DNA from: JAPOVO01 sp026708165 | GTDB lineage: Bacteria; Chloroflexota; UBA11872; VXNJ01 | Assembly: GCA_965208775.1 (NCBI GenBank) | Contig: OZ242360.1 | Location: forward strand, 558,001-622,000 | DNA length: 64,000 nucleotides | Direction of reading: 5' to 3' | In this document: piece after piece, positions 52,768-62,620 of the stretch | How positions within the stretch are numbered: position 1 is the first letter of the stretch | Layout of the letters: every line of letters starts with the position of its first letter | Position numbers and translations under genes: made by a program | Notes under the pieces: generated by a model | The model's database searches: none | The model's input: only the letters and a program-made list of their open reading frames with translations | What the model was told of the DNA's origin: nothing

Positions 52768-53097
52768 TTACTCCTGACCGTTGGCTTCGCCGCGTTCGCG
52801 CCGCCGGTGTTCCGCCAGATAGTCGTCGGTGTAGAACCCGATTTCCCTGCCCTGATAGACCGTCACGTAAAAGTCTTCTCGCGTAGACTCGGCGGAAAGC
52901 GCGATGCGCTCGTCGATCTCCTCGATGAGTTTAAGTATCCGAGACTCGCCAATCTCTCTTACAAGCACAAGAGTGGCGAAAATCGACTCGAAGCCGTAGT
53001 GCAAGTCGACCCTGCCCAATTCGTCGCCGCGCAAGCTGAGCAGGTACCCCTCAGAGTGGGGCGTTCTGTATTGTCGGGTGAAATCCAGGTCACTCAT
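52768..53097 (-). CDS. Conserved small protein of unknown function
   Basis: 109 residues, soluble, alpha/beta. Distinct features are YLLSLRGDELGRVDLHYG, a strand IFATLVLV, a helix RILKLIEEIDERI and YVTVYQGREIGFYTDD. The end is charged and probably disordered. It overlaps the nadC stop by 8 bases and is probably translated from the same message. I do not recognise a family and see no catalytic motif. Confidence 0.65.
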   Translation of the reverse strand: MSDLDFTRQYRTPHSEGYLLSLRGDELGRVDLHYGFESIFATLVLVREIGESRILKLIEEIDERIALSAESTREDFYVTVYQGREIGFYTDDYLAEHRRRERGEANGQE

Positions 53098-54007
53098 TGG
53101 CGCGCCCGTCGGACTGACGAATATCCAAGCCTATGTCAAGCGCCGTAACTGAGTGCGTCAGCGATCCCACCGAGATGTAATCGACGCCGGTTTCCGCAAT
53201 CTCGCTCACGTTATGAAGGCCAACATTCCCTGACACTTCAAGCTTAGCCCTTCCGGCGGCAAGCGTCACCGCACGCGCCATCTCATCCACGCTCATGTTG
53301 TCGAGCAGAATATAGCCCACGCCAATCACAAGACATTCATCCACTTGATCGAGCGTGTCGCACTCGACTTCGATGAATCTGGCGCGCTCGCCCGCCGAAT
53401 GTCGAACGCGAGACACAGCCTCGCTGAGCGATCCTGCCGCGGCAATGTGGTTGTCCTTAATCAGCGCGGCGTCGAAAAGCCCCATGCGGTGGTTTGCGCC
53501 CCCGCCGGCGCGCACCGAATACTTGTCGAAAACTCGAAGCCCCGGCACGGTTTTCCTGGTATCCAGGATGGTCGTTCCGGTACCCCTGACTGCTTCGACG
53601 TATCTGGCCGTCTGAGTAGCTATTCCGCACATGCGCTGAAAGAAATTCAACGCTATCCGCTCCGCCGTCAGTATCGGCCTGGCCATTCCGGTCACGACCG
53701 CCAGCGTCTCTCGTGCGTCGAACGACTGCCCGTCGGCAAGGAGTCGGTCGACCCGCACTTCAGATGACACCTGGCGAAACACGGCTTCAAAGACTTCGAT
53801 TCCCGCCAGCACGCCCGGTTCGCGGGAGATCGCGAGAGCCTTTACGCGAATATCTTCCGGCACCGCCGTTTCCGAGGTAATGTCGCCGTCGCCGATGTCT
53901 TCGGCAAGTGCCGCGGCAACCGTCCGTCGGACGATACCGGCGTCTAGGCTGGTCGGCCCGCCCGCCAGTTCGAACTTATCCGAACGGTCCACGACGGATC
54001 TTGTCAT
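53090..54007 (-). CDS. nadC: Nicotinate-nucleotide diphosphorylase (carboxylating)
   Basis: 305 residues from ATG at 54007, with AGGAGGT just upstream. QAPRTase joins quinolinate and PRPP to nicotinate mononucleotide in NAD synthesis. Signatures are EDIGDGDITSE at the N-terminus, the active-site strand ILDTRKTVPGLRVFDKYSV and GGGANHRMGLFDAALIKDNH, then ISVGSLTHSV. The nadA and nadB genes are not in the window. The downstream small gene overlaps its end. Confidence 0.93.
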   Translation of the reverse strand: MTRSVVDRSDKFELAGGPTSLDAGIVRRTVAAALAEDIGDGDITSETAVPEDIRVKALAISREPGVLAGIEVFEAVFRQVSSEVRVDRLLADGQSFDARETLAVVTGMARPILTAERIALNFFQRMCGIATQTARYVEAVRGTGTTILDTRKTVPGLRVFDKYSVRAGGGANHRMGLFDAALIKDNHIAAAGSLSEAVSRVRHSAGERARFIEVECDTLDQVDECLVIGVGYILLDNMSVDEMARAVTLAAGRAKLEVSGNVGLHNVSEIAETGVDYISVGSLTHSVTALDIGLDIRQSDGRANE

Positions 54008-54107
54008 CGGACCTCCTGATATGGAAACTCCTCGGACTCCCACCGGGAGATTGTAGGAGAGCACGGGCGCCAAGACCGAAGACTCGGCCGCGGCGAAGGG
54101 TCACGCG

Positions 54108-54860
54108 CTAATTGCGGCGGCCATCCTCGCCAAGCCGGGCTTTAGTCAGCATCGCTTTCGTGATTCTCGCCCTATGTGTCGATACGAATTCCGCCGTTTC
54201 GTCAGGGGCGACGTCGGCCAGAATGCGCAACGCCCAGCCGATTCCGAGCCGGATGAAGTGGCGCTTATCGTGAATGCTCGCTTCGAGCAGATCGAGCGTC
54301 AGATGGGGGCGGGGAACAGTGCCAATCACCGGCACACGTCCCAGCTTTCCCATCCGCGCGCGGGCCAGCTTGCTTAAACCCCCGTTGAGCGTGGTCGTGG
54401 TGACAAGCGCGATCCGGCGAAGCCAGAACGGTTCTTCGCGCAAGCTCCACTCACGCAGCGTGTCCTCGGAGATTACGCCCTCCTCCAGATGCCCAGCCGT
54501 CAGGACCATCGATATAGGATCGGCCAGCGCCCAGGTGTCGGGAGCGGCACACCACTTTTCCACCACCGTCCACGTCGCCGAGCTAAAGGCGGGTTGAGCC
54601 GACATGAACTTGATTGCGCAGGTCGCCTCTTCCAGGCTGGCCCAAAACCAGCCGTCGATCACGCTCAAATCCCTGGGCAGCCCAAACTCTCCAACATATT
54701 CCAGAGCGATCTTGTGGATAGATGGGGCGTCGACGCCCAGGTTCTCGCGGTCCTTCAGCTTGAGATACTTCGCTTCGCCGGCCGCTCGCTCTGGAGTGGC
54801 CGACGCTTGAAGCATTTCCCGCAGCCGGTTTGCCGATGCTTTCGCGGAAGACACAGCCAT
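54108..54860 (-). CDS. DNA alkylation repair protein (AlkD-like HEAT-repeat)
   Basis: 250 residues from ATG at 54860, whose A overlaps the stop of the upstream gene (TGATG). The chain is all helical with HEAT-like repeats, and shows DGWFWASLEEATCAIKFM, WALADPISMVL and the C-terminal RHFIRLGIGWALR segment of AlkD-type glycosylases. AlkD removes bulky cationic lesions such as N7-methylguanine and 3-methyladenine without base flipping. It ends about 100 bases before nadC. Confidence 0.8.
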   Translation of the reverse strand: MAVSSAKASANRLREMLQASATPERAAGEAKYLKLKDRENLGVDAPSIHKIALEYVGEFGLPRDLSVIDGWFWASLEEATCAIKFMSAQPAFSSATWTVVEKWCAAPDTWALADPISMVLTAGHLEEGVISEDTLREWSLREEPFWLRRIALVTTTTLNGGLSKLARARMGKLGRVPVIGTVPRPHLTLDLLEASIHDKRHFIRLGIGWALRILADVAPDETAEFVSTHRARITKAMLTKARLGEDGRRN

Positions 54861-55939
54861 CACTTCAGCAGCCGCGCCGCAACGTCGACGGCGTCGGCAA
54901 GCGGTTGGAAGTCGATCAGCCCCATGTGCCCGATGCGGAATATGCGGCCTCGAAGCTCACCCTCGCCGCTGCCGAAGATCGTGTCGTGCTCACTTTGTGC
55001 GCGGGCCATGAACGCCGCGGAATCGGCGCCATCGGGAAACCGCACGGCGGTGACGGTATTCGACGCTGAAGCCCTCGATGCAAACAACTCCAGGCCCCCC
55101 GCGACAATCCGCTCACGCACAAACTCGCCGTATTGGCGATGACGGTCAAACACGCTTGCAAGTCCCGCGGAAGCCAAGCGCTCCATCGCGGCCCGCAAAG
55201 CAAAGCAGATAGGCAGAGGCGGCGTCCAGGGATATTGCCCTTGATCGAGCGCATCACTTATCGAACGCAGATCGAAATAGAAACGCGGACATGCCGCTTC
55301 ACGGGCAAATCGCCAGGCGCGCTCGGTCACCGCCAGCAGCGCCGCCCCAGGCGGCGCCATCAGGGCCTTTTGGGATGCCGTGAACGCCACGTCCACGCGC
55401 CAGGCGTCCATCTCGAGCGGAATCGCCCCGACGGAGCTGACGCCGTCCACGACGAACAACAGGTCCCGGCTTCCAATCGCCTCGCCCACGCCTTTAACGT
55501 CGTTCGTTACGCCGGTCGATGTCTCGTTTTGCGTGAGGAACACGCCGCGGTATTGACCGGAGTCAAGCCGCGTTTTCACTTCCTCGGGGTCGACGGTCTC
55601 GCCAAGCTCAACCTTAAGCACCTCGACCTGCAGACCGAAGGCCTCCGCCAGCGCCCGGGTACGGTCGGCAAAAACCCCGCCCACTATGGCCAGGACGCGG
55701 TCGCCCGGAGAAAGGAAGTTGACGACCGACGCCTCCATTGCACCCGTACCCGAACTTCCGAGAAGGAAAACGTCACCTGACGTGCCGAAAAACTCGCGAG
55801 CGCCGTCGGTTATCTCTATGAGCAGGCGACCAAAGTCAGCACCCCGATGATTGATCATCTGCCGGGAGCATTCACCAAGAATCTCGTCGGGAAGCCGGGT
55901 TGGTCCGGGTATGCGCAAGTTAGTCGCTGGCATGTCCAT
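54860..55939 (-). CDS. Class V aminotransferase (alanine/serine-glyoxylate type)
   Basis: 359 residues from ATG at 55939; other in-frame ATG codons lie at 55933 and 55966. The PLP Lys is in FTASQKALMAPPG, the phosphate-binding loop GSSGTGAMEAS is near residue 70, and RIPGPTRLPDEI is the family N-terminus. The enzyme uses glyoxylate or pyruvate as amino acceptor and links photorespiratory-type C2 carbon, serine and glycine. It overlaps alkD. Whether alanine or serine is the donor is not settled by the sequence. Confidence 0.88.
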   Translation of the reverse strand: MDMPATNLRIPGPTRLPDEILGECSRQMINHRGADFGRLLIEITDGAREFFGTSGDVFLLGSSGTGAMEASVVNFLSPGDRVLAIVGGVFADRTRALAEAFGLQVEVLKVELGETVDPEEVKTRLDSGQYRGVFLTQNETSTGVTNDVKGVGEAIGSRDLLFVVDGVSSVGAIPLEMDAWRVDVAFTASQKALMAPPGAALLAVTERAWRFAREAACPRFYFDLRSISDALDQGQYPWTPPLPICFALRAAMERLASAGLASVFDRHRQYGEFVRERIVAGGLELFASRASASNTVTAVRFPDGADSAAFMARAQSEHDTIFGSGEGELRGRIFRIGHMGLIDFQPLADAVDVAARLLK

Positions 55940-56146
55940 CTCTAACCAGATAGGCGGTATCAACACCGCCGAGACCAGGAACAGGCTATTTCAAGCTATG
56001 GCCTTACTCAAGTTTGCGCCCTTTACTTCCCGACGTCGGATGCGCGAACCCGGATGGTTGTTAATATTCGCTTGCCCCAACCGTGCAAGTGACGCTGGGG
56101 AGCGACCGGACCGGTAATCGCACCGACCGGATTTTGGGGGCAGCGC

Positions 56147-57094
56147 TTGGATCCGTCCGCCTACGTAGACTTTTCCAAAAAAGTCAGCGAAAACATCGGC
56201 AGAGTAATAGTCGGCAAGCAGGCGGAGATCGAGAAGATCATCGTCGCCCTTATATGCCGGGGCCATGTGCTCCTGGAGGACCTGCCCGGCACCGGCAAGA
56301 CCATGCTCGCGCGGGCGCTTGCAATCTCGCTGGGCGGCACGTTCAAACGCATTCAGTTCACCCCGGACCTGTTGCCCAATGACGTGACCGGCGTCTCTGT
56401 ATTCAACAGCAAGTCGTCCGAGTTCGAATTCAAGGAAGGTCCCGTTTTCGCCAACGTCTTGCTCGCCGACGAAATCAACCGCGCCACGCCCAGAACGCAG
56501 TCGGCGATGCTCGAGTGCATGGGAGAGAATCAGGTATCGGCTGACGGCGTCACGTATGCACTCCCCAAGCCCTTCCTCGTGGTGGCCACGCAAAACCCCG
56601 TCGAATACGAAGGCACGTTCCCGCTTCCGGAAGCGCAGCTAGACCGGTTTTTCATGAAACTGAGTCTCGGTTATCCCACGACCGATGAGGAGAAGCGCAT
56701 TCTCTACGATCAAGTCTCCGGGCATCCGGTCCATTCGATTGGCCCCGTCACAGACACGAATCTGCTTGCCGAATTGCAGAATGACGTCGGGCAGGTTCAC
56801 GTGGACGACACCGTTGCCGACTACATCCTGGCGCTAACGCGGTCGACGCGTAGTCACCCAAACGTGGCTCTCGGATCGAGCACCAGGGGATCGCTCGCGC
56901 TGTTCGCGGCGTCGCAGGCTCTTGCGGCAATTCGCGGGCGGGACTACGTTCTGCCCGACGACGTAAAGGAAGTCGCCGCCGACGTTTTGACGCACCGCAT
57001 CCTCGTCGATCCAGAGAGCGCGCTCAGGGGATTCTCCGCCGAGGAGGTAACCGGCGCCGTGCTCGCCGACACCGAAGTAGTACTGGCGTCATAG
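56147..57094 (+). CDS. MoxR-type AAA+ ATPase, second copy
   Basis: 315 residues from TTG at 56147. Walker A EDLPGTGKTMLAR, Walker B LADEINRATPRTQSAMLECM and sensor region NPVEYEGTFPLPEAQ. It is a close paralogue of the 51275 copy in length and layout. It begins a tight operon with DUF58 (3 bases apart) and a DUF4129 protein. This trio is widespread and is thought to build or fold envelope complexes. A GGGGGC sits ahead of the TTG. Confidence 0.9.
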   Translation: MDPSAYVDFSKKVSENIGRVIVGKQAEIEKIIVALICRGHVLLEDLPGTGKTMLARALAISLGGTFKRIQFTPDLLPNDVTGVSVFNSKSSEFEFKEGPVFANVLLADEINRATPRTQSAMLECMGENQVSADGVTYALPKPFLVVATQNPVEYEGTFPLPEAQLDRFFMKLSLGYPTTDEEKRILYDQVSGHPVHSIGPVTDTNLLAELQNDVGQVHVDDTVADYILALTRSTRSHPNVALGSSTRGSLALFAASQALAAIRGRDYVLPDDVKEVAADVLTHRILVDPESALRGFSAEEVTGAVLADTEVVLAS

Positions 57095-57097
57095 CCC

Positions 57098-58336
57098 GTG
57101 GCCGGCATCCTCGTGTCGGCGGCTCTGCTACTCGCCGCGGGACTCATCACTGGATTCGGCATATTCTTCGTACTCGTCTACGTAATCGTTGGAATCTTCG
57201 CCGCGAGCAAGCTCTGGATCTGGAGCATCGGCCGCGGACTTCGCCTCAGCAGGAAGCTGCCCCGCAGAGCATTTCTGGGGGAGAAGATCCCGGTCACAAT
57301 CTCGCTGCAAAACAGAAGCTTCCTGCCTATTCCCTGGCTCAACGTTCGCGAGACGCTCCCACACGAGCTCGCAACCTACGAGGTGATGCGCCGGGTGATC
57401 GCCATCAAACCCCGTTCGAGTATGGATATCGACTATGAACTGTCCGGCAACCGGCGGGGCTATCATCCCGTCGGACCGCTTGAGGCCCGGTATGGAGACG
57501 TTTTCGGATTCGCACAGCGTCAGGTCGGTCTCAACCGGCCGGTAAACGTGATCGTCTATCCGGAAATCGTGCCGCTCGACAAACTGGGGCTGCCTTCGAC
57601 CACGCCGTTCGGCACGATAAAGACGCCGAAGATTCTCTACGAGGATCCGTCCAGAGTGATTGGCTGCCGGGAATACAAGCCTTCCGACAGTCCGAGGATG
57701 ATTAACTGGAAGGTCTCGGCCCGGACGGGCATCATCCACGTTCGGCAGCTTGAACCGGCGGTAAGTCACGAAGTGACGATCTTCGTCGACCTCAACCCTA
57801 GCGGCTATTCCAGAGAGTGGGTCAGCTTTTCCAGCGAGTTGAGCATAGTCGTCGCCGCGTCGCTCGCTTCGGCCCTGATATCAGACAGGCAGTCCGTCGG
57901 CGTGATCGTCAACGGCCTCGACAGGGTGATGGTGGGCGGCCGGGCGATACCGGCTGAGCGCGCGCGCAGGATCCGCGGTTCGCGCCGGCCGCGCGTGCCG
58001 GTGGGAAAGGGTCGCAAGCATCTCATGGAGATTCTGGCCCTGCTGGCCAGAGTCGGCTTGCTCGAAGGCGAAGCCATAGGAGATGAGTTGCGTGCCGGCT
58101 CGCTCAGGCTCTCGTGGGGCTCGACGCTCATAGTCGTTACCGGCAAGGGTAACGCCGAGTTGATACGGTCGCTTCTCGACAGAAAGAAGGCGGGGCACAA
58201 TGTCACGGCGGTCTTCACCGACGCGCTCGGCGCTTCGAAGTCTAAGGCGCTCGCCGCCGCGGCGGGCATAGAAGCGCACGCGGTCGCGGGACGGGAGGGA
58301 ATGAATGTCTGGCGAGACGGTCGAGCGGCCATATAG
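57098..58336 (+). CDS. DUF58 domain protein
   Basis: 412 residues from GTG at 57098. Two N-terminal hydrophobic segments (about 4-42) anchor it. The DUF58 signature is VIGCREYKPSDSPRMINWKV near residue 187, followed by a von Willebrand A-like domain starting HEVTIFVDLNP. It is the obligate partner of MoxR proteins, sitting 3 bases after the second moxR. Its end overlaps the next start by 32 bases. Confidence 0.88.
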   Translation: MAGILVSAALLLAAGLITGFGIFFVLVYVIVGIFAASKLWIWSIGRGLRLSRKLPRRAFLGEKIPVTISLQNRSFLPIPWLNVRETLPHELATYEVMRRVIAIKPRSSMDIDYELSGNRRGYHPVGPLEARYGDVFGFAQRQVGLNRPVNVIVYPEIVPLDKLGLPSTTPFGTIKTPKILYEDPSRVIGCREYKPSDSPRMINWKVSARTGIIHVRQLEPAVSHEVTIFVDLNPSGYSREWVSFSSELSIVVAASLASALISDRQSVGVIVNGLDRVMVGGRAIPAERARRIRGSRRPRVPVGKGRKHLMEILALLARVGLLEGEAIGDELRAGSLRLSWGSTLIVVTGKGNAELIRSLLDRKKAGHNVTAVFTDALGASKSKALAAAAGIEAHAVAGREGMNVWRDGRAAI

Positions 58337-59903
58337 CAGGCTGATCCTGGCGTCACTGGCGTCGGTTTGCTTTGGCGCGCTGGCGCTGGGCCTCGGCTTC
58401 GGCTTCATGGCAATCGGCGTCTCGTCTCAGCAGTCGTGGCTGGCGTTCGCGCTGATGTTGAGCAACTTCCTCATAAGTCTCTTCATCTTCATGCGGGGAC
58501 AGGGCGCGCGCGGCGACAAACCGGGATGGAAGGACTGGCTCGTTTTCGCCGTGCCGTCGCTCCTGGTCCTGCGCGGACTTGGGATCGTTCAGGGCGGCTC
58601 CGGCGTCGACTTCGAGCGAGACGGCTGGTTCATCGGATCGTTCTTCGCCATCATGGACACGTCGACCATACTCATGATCGTGATCCTGACGATCATCTGG
58701 CAGGCGGCCGCATTCCTGGCCCGCAACATCGAGCAGCTCCATCCTCAGCAGAGCGAGATACCTCCGTCGGTGAACTCGCCTGAGTACTACGGCTGGATGA
58801 CCAGCAGCGCGCGCTGGATCGACCGAAAGGCCGCGGTCGGCAAGATCACCGCCGTTGGATTCGCGGGAGGGGGAATCCTGACAGCAACTACCGCGGTGAC
58901 CGCCGGCGGGATAATGCGCGGTGATTTGCCGGTGGTATCGCCGGCCGCTCCACTGACCATCCTCGTGTTCTATTTCATAGGGTTGCTGGTGCTGCACAGC
59001 TACGCAAACCTCGTCCGGCAGACCTCCACCTGGTCGATGCAGCTCGCCCGGCAGGCTTCCGGGATCACCGAAAACTGGGTCCGTTCAAGTCTGTTCGTTC
59101 TCGGATTCGCGCTTCTGATCGCACTTTTCATCCCGGGCTTCCATATACCGAACGCCCACGGATTCTGGGCGGGTCTGATCAAAGTCGTATTCGTCGCCTG
59201 GCAGATCTTGATGCTTCCGTTCGTTGCGGTGATCGCGCTGCTGGGAAAGCTGATTTCACTGCTGCAATTCAGCGGTTCTTCGGTGCCTGAAGCGCCCGCC
59301 GCGCAACCAGTATCAGAAGTCACCGGTCAGGAAGATTCGGCGCTTCAGTTTTTGCAGGCGGGGTTTATGTGGATCGTGCTGGCCTTTACAGCCTTCCTAA
59401 TCTACAAACGTGTCACAAGCGCCCGGCCTCAGTGGAAGATTGGCAAGCTGCTCAGCATCCTGCTCACCGGGCTGGGTGCAGTCCTCAAGTCCATCCTGCT
59501 CGGGCTGGCGTCGCTGCTACAGCTATCGGGCGAGGCATTGAGGTTGGCAGGGGCACAGGCGGCCGCGTGGGGAATGAGCGCGATGGGTGTGCGCAAAGCC
59601 TCGGTTTTCTCGGGAGGACTGGCGGCTGAAGCGTTGTCCAACCGCGAGCGCATTCTGCAAATCTACCTGAACACACTAGGCGAGGCCGAGCGAGCAGGGA
59701 TAGCGCGAAACCCGAATCAGACGGCCATCGAGTACCAGCGGAATCTCCTGGAAGCCTGCGAATCGAACGCCTCCGACGTCACCGAGCTGACTCAGGCCTT
59801 CGTCCAAGCACGGTACATGCGTGTTCCGGTCGATGACGAATTGGTCGAGGGCGCGCGCGGCAACGGAGACCGGATCAGGGAGTTCTTGCGGGCGCTCCTT
59901 TGA
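58305..59903 (+). CDS. Multi-pass membrane protein with C-terminal DUF4129
   Basis: 532 residues, about nine transmembrane helices through residue 420, then a cytoplasmic helical region. The C-terminus ILQIYLNTLGEAERAG and GIARNPNQTAIEYQ with ALVQARY-like QAFVQARYMR fits DUF4129, often encoded beside MoxR-DUF58 and fused to transglutaminase domains. No transglutaminase core is visible here. It overlaps DUF58 by 32 bases and rarA by 4. It may be the membrane platform served by the MoxR ATPase. Confidence 0.8.
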   Translation: MSGETVERPYSRLILASLASVCFGALALGLGFGFMAIGVSSQQSWLAFALMLSNFLISLFIFMRGQGARGDKPGWKDWLVFAVPSLLVLRGLGIVQGGSGVDFERDGWFIGSFFAIMDTSTILMIVILTIIWQAAAFLARNIEQLHPQQSEIPPSVNSPEYYGWMTSSARWIDRKAAVGKITAVGFAGGGILTATTAVTAGGIMRGDLPVVSPAAPLTILVFYFIGLLVLHSYANLVRQTSTWSMQLARQASGITENWVRSSLFVLGFALLIALFIPGFHIPNAHGFWAGLIKVVFVAWQILMLPFVAVIALLGKLISLLQFSGSSVPEAPAAQPVSEVTGQEDSALQFLQAGFMWIVLAFTAFLIYKRVTSARPQWKIGKLLSILLTGLGAVLKSILLGLASLLQLSGEALRLAGAQAAAWGMSAMGVRKASVFSGGLAAEALSNRERILQIYLNTLGEAERAGIARNPNQTAIEYQRNLLEACESNASDVTELTQAFVQARYMRVPVDDELVEGARGNGDRIREFLRALL

Positions 59904-61243
59904 ATCCCGATCTGTTCGATCACGCATCGGCCGATGCAAGACTCAAATCGACACCGCTCGCAGCACGGATGCGTCCCGAAACGCTCGACGACTTCGCGGG
60001 ACAAGAACATTTACTCGCCCCCGGTCGACCGCTCTGGGTCTCTCTCGAACGCGACCGTCTATGGTCGGCGCTCCTTTGGGGACCGCCGGGGAGCGGCAAG
60101 ACTACCCTGGCAACGCTGGCAGCGGCGTCGACTGAGAGCCGTTTCATAGCTCTCAGCGCCGTGACCGCCGGGGTGGCGGACATCAAAGCGGCGGCCAGGT
60201 CAGCGCAAGACGAGTTCAAGCTGCACCAGCGGAACACCCTGCTGTTCGTGGACGAAGTGCACCGTTTCAGCAAGTCCCAGCAGGACGCGCTGCTTCCCTA
60301 TGTTGAAGACGGGACTGTGGTGTTTTGGGGAGCCACCACCGAAAACCCCTATTTCGAGGTCATCGCGCCGCTGCTGAGCCGGGTTCGCGTCCTCAGACTG
60401 AACCCGCTCTCCCAGGACCTGATCGAGCAGATACTGGAGCGGGCGCTTACGGACGCCGATCGGGGGCTTGGCGGCTTGGGGCTGGAGATAAGCGGAGACG
60501 CCAAACGGTTCATTTCCGACCGCTCCGGCGGCGACGCGCGGATCGCTCTCAACTGGCTCGACGCGGCCGCGGAGCTTGCAATCGACGAAAGCGTCAAGAC
60601 AATCGAGTTGGACACGGTCGAACGATCGGTCTTGGTCCGACACGTCCGCTACGACCGCAAGGCCGACGAGCACTACGACACGATTTCGGCCTTCATAAAG
60701 AGCCTCCGCGGTTCGGACCCCGACGCGAGCGTGCTATGGCTGGCAAAGATGCTGCACGCCGGCGAGCAGCCGGAATTCATAGCTCGCCGGCTGCTCATCC
60801 TGGCTTCCGAAGACGTAGGGAACGCCGATCCGCGGGCCATATCGGTGGCGCTCGCCGCTTATCAGGCAGTCGAGCGGCTGGGGCTGCCAGAGGCGACTTA
60901 CGCGCTGGCCCAGGCGACCATATATCTGGCGACCGCGCCCAAGAGCAACTCCGCTGGAAAAGCTCTGCAAGCCGCCCGCGCCGCTATAGATGCGGGCGCC
61001 GATCTGACGGTCCCGCTCCATCTCCGAAACGAGGCGTTTTCAGGCGCCAGGGCGCTTGGCTACGGGCAAGGCTACAAATACGCTCACGACTATCCCGGTC
61101 ACTTCGTCGAACAAGACTATACGCCCGAGTCTCTGAAGGGTGTCCGCTTTTACGCGCCGTCTTCAAGCGGATACGAGGCCGAAATCGCAGCGCGGCTGGA
61201 GCGGTTGCGAAACCCAGGCCAAACCGACTCCGATTCGGACTAA
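59900..61243 (+). CDS. rarA: Replication-associated recombination protein A
   Basis: 447 residues from TTG at 59900. This MgsA/WRNIP1-type AAA+ ATPase acts at stalled replication forks. It carries MRPETLDDFAGQEHLL, Walker A GPPGSGKTTLATL, LLFVDEVHRFSKSQQDALLP and the tetramerisation C-terminus with YKYAHDYPGHFVEQDY. The TTGA overlap with the previous gene couples it to the moxR operon. It converges with a small membrane protein gene, sharing 4 bases. Confidence 0.92.
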   Translation: MNPDLFDHASADARLKSTPLAARMRPETLDDFAGQEHLLAPGRPLWVSLERDRLWSALLWGPPGSGKTTLATLAAASTESRFIALSAVTAGVADIKAAARSAQDEFKLHQRNTLLFVDEVHRFSKSQQDALLPYVEDGTVVFWGATTENPYFEVIAPLLSRVRVLRLNPLSQDLIEQILERALTDADRGLGGLGLEISGDAKRFISDRSGGDARIALNWLDAAAELAIDESVKTIELDTVERSVLVRHVRYDRKADEHYDTISAFIKSLRGSDPDASVLWLAKMLHAGEQPEFIARRLLILASEDVGNADPRAISVALAAYQAVERLGLPEATYALAQATIYLATAPKSNSAGKALQAARAAIDAGADLTVPLHLRNEAFSGARALGYGQGYKYAHDYPGHFVEQDYTPESLKGVRFYAPSSSGYEAEIAARLERLRNPGQTDSDSD

Positions 61244-61737
61244 GGACCAGCCCGGAAATAGCGCTTGATTACGGGTCGCAGCGCCTGCTGCTGAACGTTA
61301 GTCACGAATATATCCACTCGCTTGGAGTTCTCGCCCTTGGTCTCGAACTGGATGCGTCCCGGCCCCAATCGATAGCGCTTGAAGTCCTTCCAGGGCATTA
61401 TCCGTCCCCGTCCCAGCGCAAAGCCCTCGGCTGTGAACCTGTATCGGGTCGGCAGCACGACTATCAAAATCACGAAGAGGATTATCAGCACCAAGGCATT
61501 AGCAGGTATGCCGGGGACCTCGATACCAGGGATGCTCCCCAGATTCGCGAGCCCGAGCACGATCAGCAGATGCCAGCGATGGACCATGACCTTCTGAAGA
61601 AATCCGAGTTTGGTCGAGTGAACTTCCACACCGGGAGGCGGCTTGGCGAAAGGCACCCAGATTTTCGAGAACATCATGGCGATAAAGAAACCGGCTACCG
61701 CCGTTAGAAGCAGGGGTATGAAATCGCTAGAGTCCAT
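61240..61737 (-). CDS. Small membrane protein of unknown function
   Basis: 165 residues. Three hydrophobic segments (about 6-28, 55-75 and 80-96), then a cytosolic beta domain with RYRFTAEGFALGRGRIMPWKDFKRY, which resembles PH-like domains of DUF5673-type membrane proteins. ATG at 61737. It stands alone between rarA and yebC and converges with rarA. Function unknown. Confidence 0.65.
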   Translation of the reverse strand: MDSSDFIPLLLTAVAGFFIAMMFSKIWVPFAKPPPGVEVHSTKLGFLQKVMVHRWHLLIVLGLANLGSIPGIEVPGIPANALVLIILFVILIVVLPTRYRFTAEGFALGRGRIMPWKDFKRYRLGPGRIQFETKGENSKRVDIFVTNVQQQALRPVIKRYFRAGP

Positions 61738-61861
61738 GGAATCTCAGTCGTTCTATGCGCGCTCGCGAAAGACTCCCGCACATTTGGAGCATGCCTCGCT
61801 AAAGTAGAATCTCAAAACTGGATATCAACTCAAGGATATCAAGGGCGGTAAACGAAGTCAG

Positions 61862-62617
61862 ATGTCTGGTCACTCGAAATGGTCCACCATCAAGCGTCAA
61901 AAGGCCGCGGCCGACGCCAAACGGGGGCGCGCATTCTCTAAGCTGGCCCAAGAGATCATGATCGCGGCGCGGCTGGGTGGCGCTGACCGGGACTCCAATT
62001 ACCGGCTCCGGCTGGCCGTGCAGCGGGCCAAGGCGGCCAACATGCCCAACGTCAATATCGAAAAGGCCATCAAACGCGGCGTCGGCGAGGACAAGGACGC
62101 GCCCGAAATGTTCGATCTTGCTTACGAAGGTTACGGCCCCGGCGGCATCGCGCTCTTTATCGACGTATTGACCGACAACCGCAATCGGTCCGTGGCGCAA
62201 ATACGCAACGTGCTCGAGACGTCCGGCGGTCACATGGCCGATTCGGGAAGCGTCGCCTGGATGTTCGAGCGACGCGGCGAAATCGTGGTAAAGGCCAACG
62301 GCGCCGACCCGGACGACATCTTCATGATCGCCGCCGAATCAGGCGCCGACGACGTAGAGATCGACGAGTCGCTGGTTTACGTCTGGACCAAGCCCCACAT
62401 GCTTGACGACGTGCGCAAGAGGCTGGTCAACGAGGGACTCGATATCGACCAGGCCGAGTTGGGAAGAGTCGCGTCGAGTCCTGTGGACGCAGAGGAGCGG
62501 GGCGCTTTGCAAGTGCTGAGGCTCGTTTCCAATCTCGAAGAGCTGGACGACGTCCGCAAAGTAGATACAAACCTGAACATTACCGAAGACCTCGTAGCCA
62601 CCTACGCGGCCGCCTGA
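61862..62617 (+). CDS. yebC: YebC/PmpR family DNA-binding regulator
   Basis: 251 residues. The N-terminal GHSKWSTIKRQKAAADAKRG and the later GYGPGGIALFIDVLTDNRNR are diagnostic. YebC proteins have been studied as transcription regulators and as translation factors that ease ribosome stalling at proline runs. It precedes ruvC by 3 bases, the usual yebC-ruvCAB order. Confidence 0.93.
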   Translation: MSGHSKWSTIKRQKAAADAKRGRAFSKLAQEIMIAARLGGADRDSNYRLRLAVQRAKAANMPNVNIEKAIKRGVGEDKDAPEMFDLAYEGYGPGGIALFIDVLTDNRNRSVAQIRNVLETSGGHMADSGSVAWMFERRGEIVVKANGADPDDIFMIAAESGADDVEIDESLVYVWTKPHMLDDVRKRLVNEGLDIDQAELGRVASSPVDAEERGALQVLRLVSNLEELDDVRKVDTNLNITEDLVATYAAA

Positions 62618-62620
62618 GCC

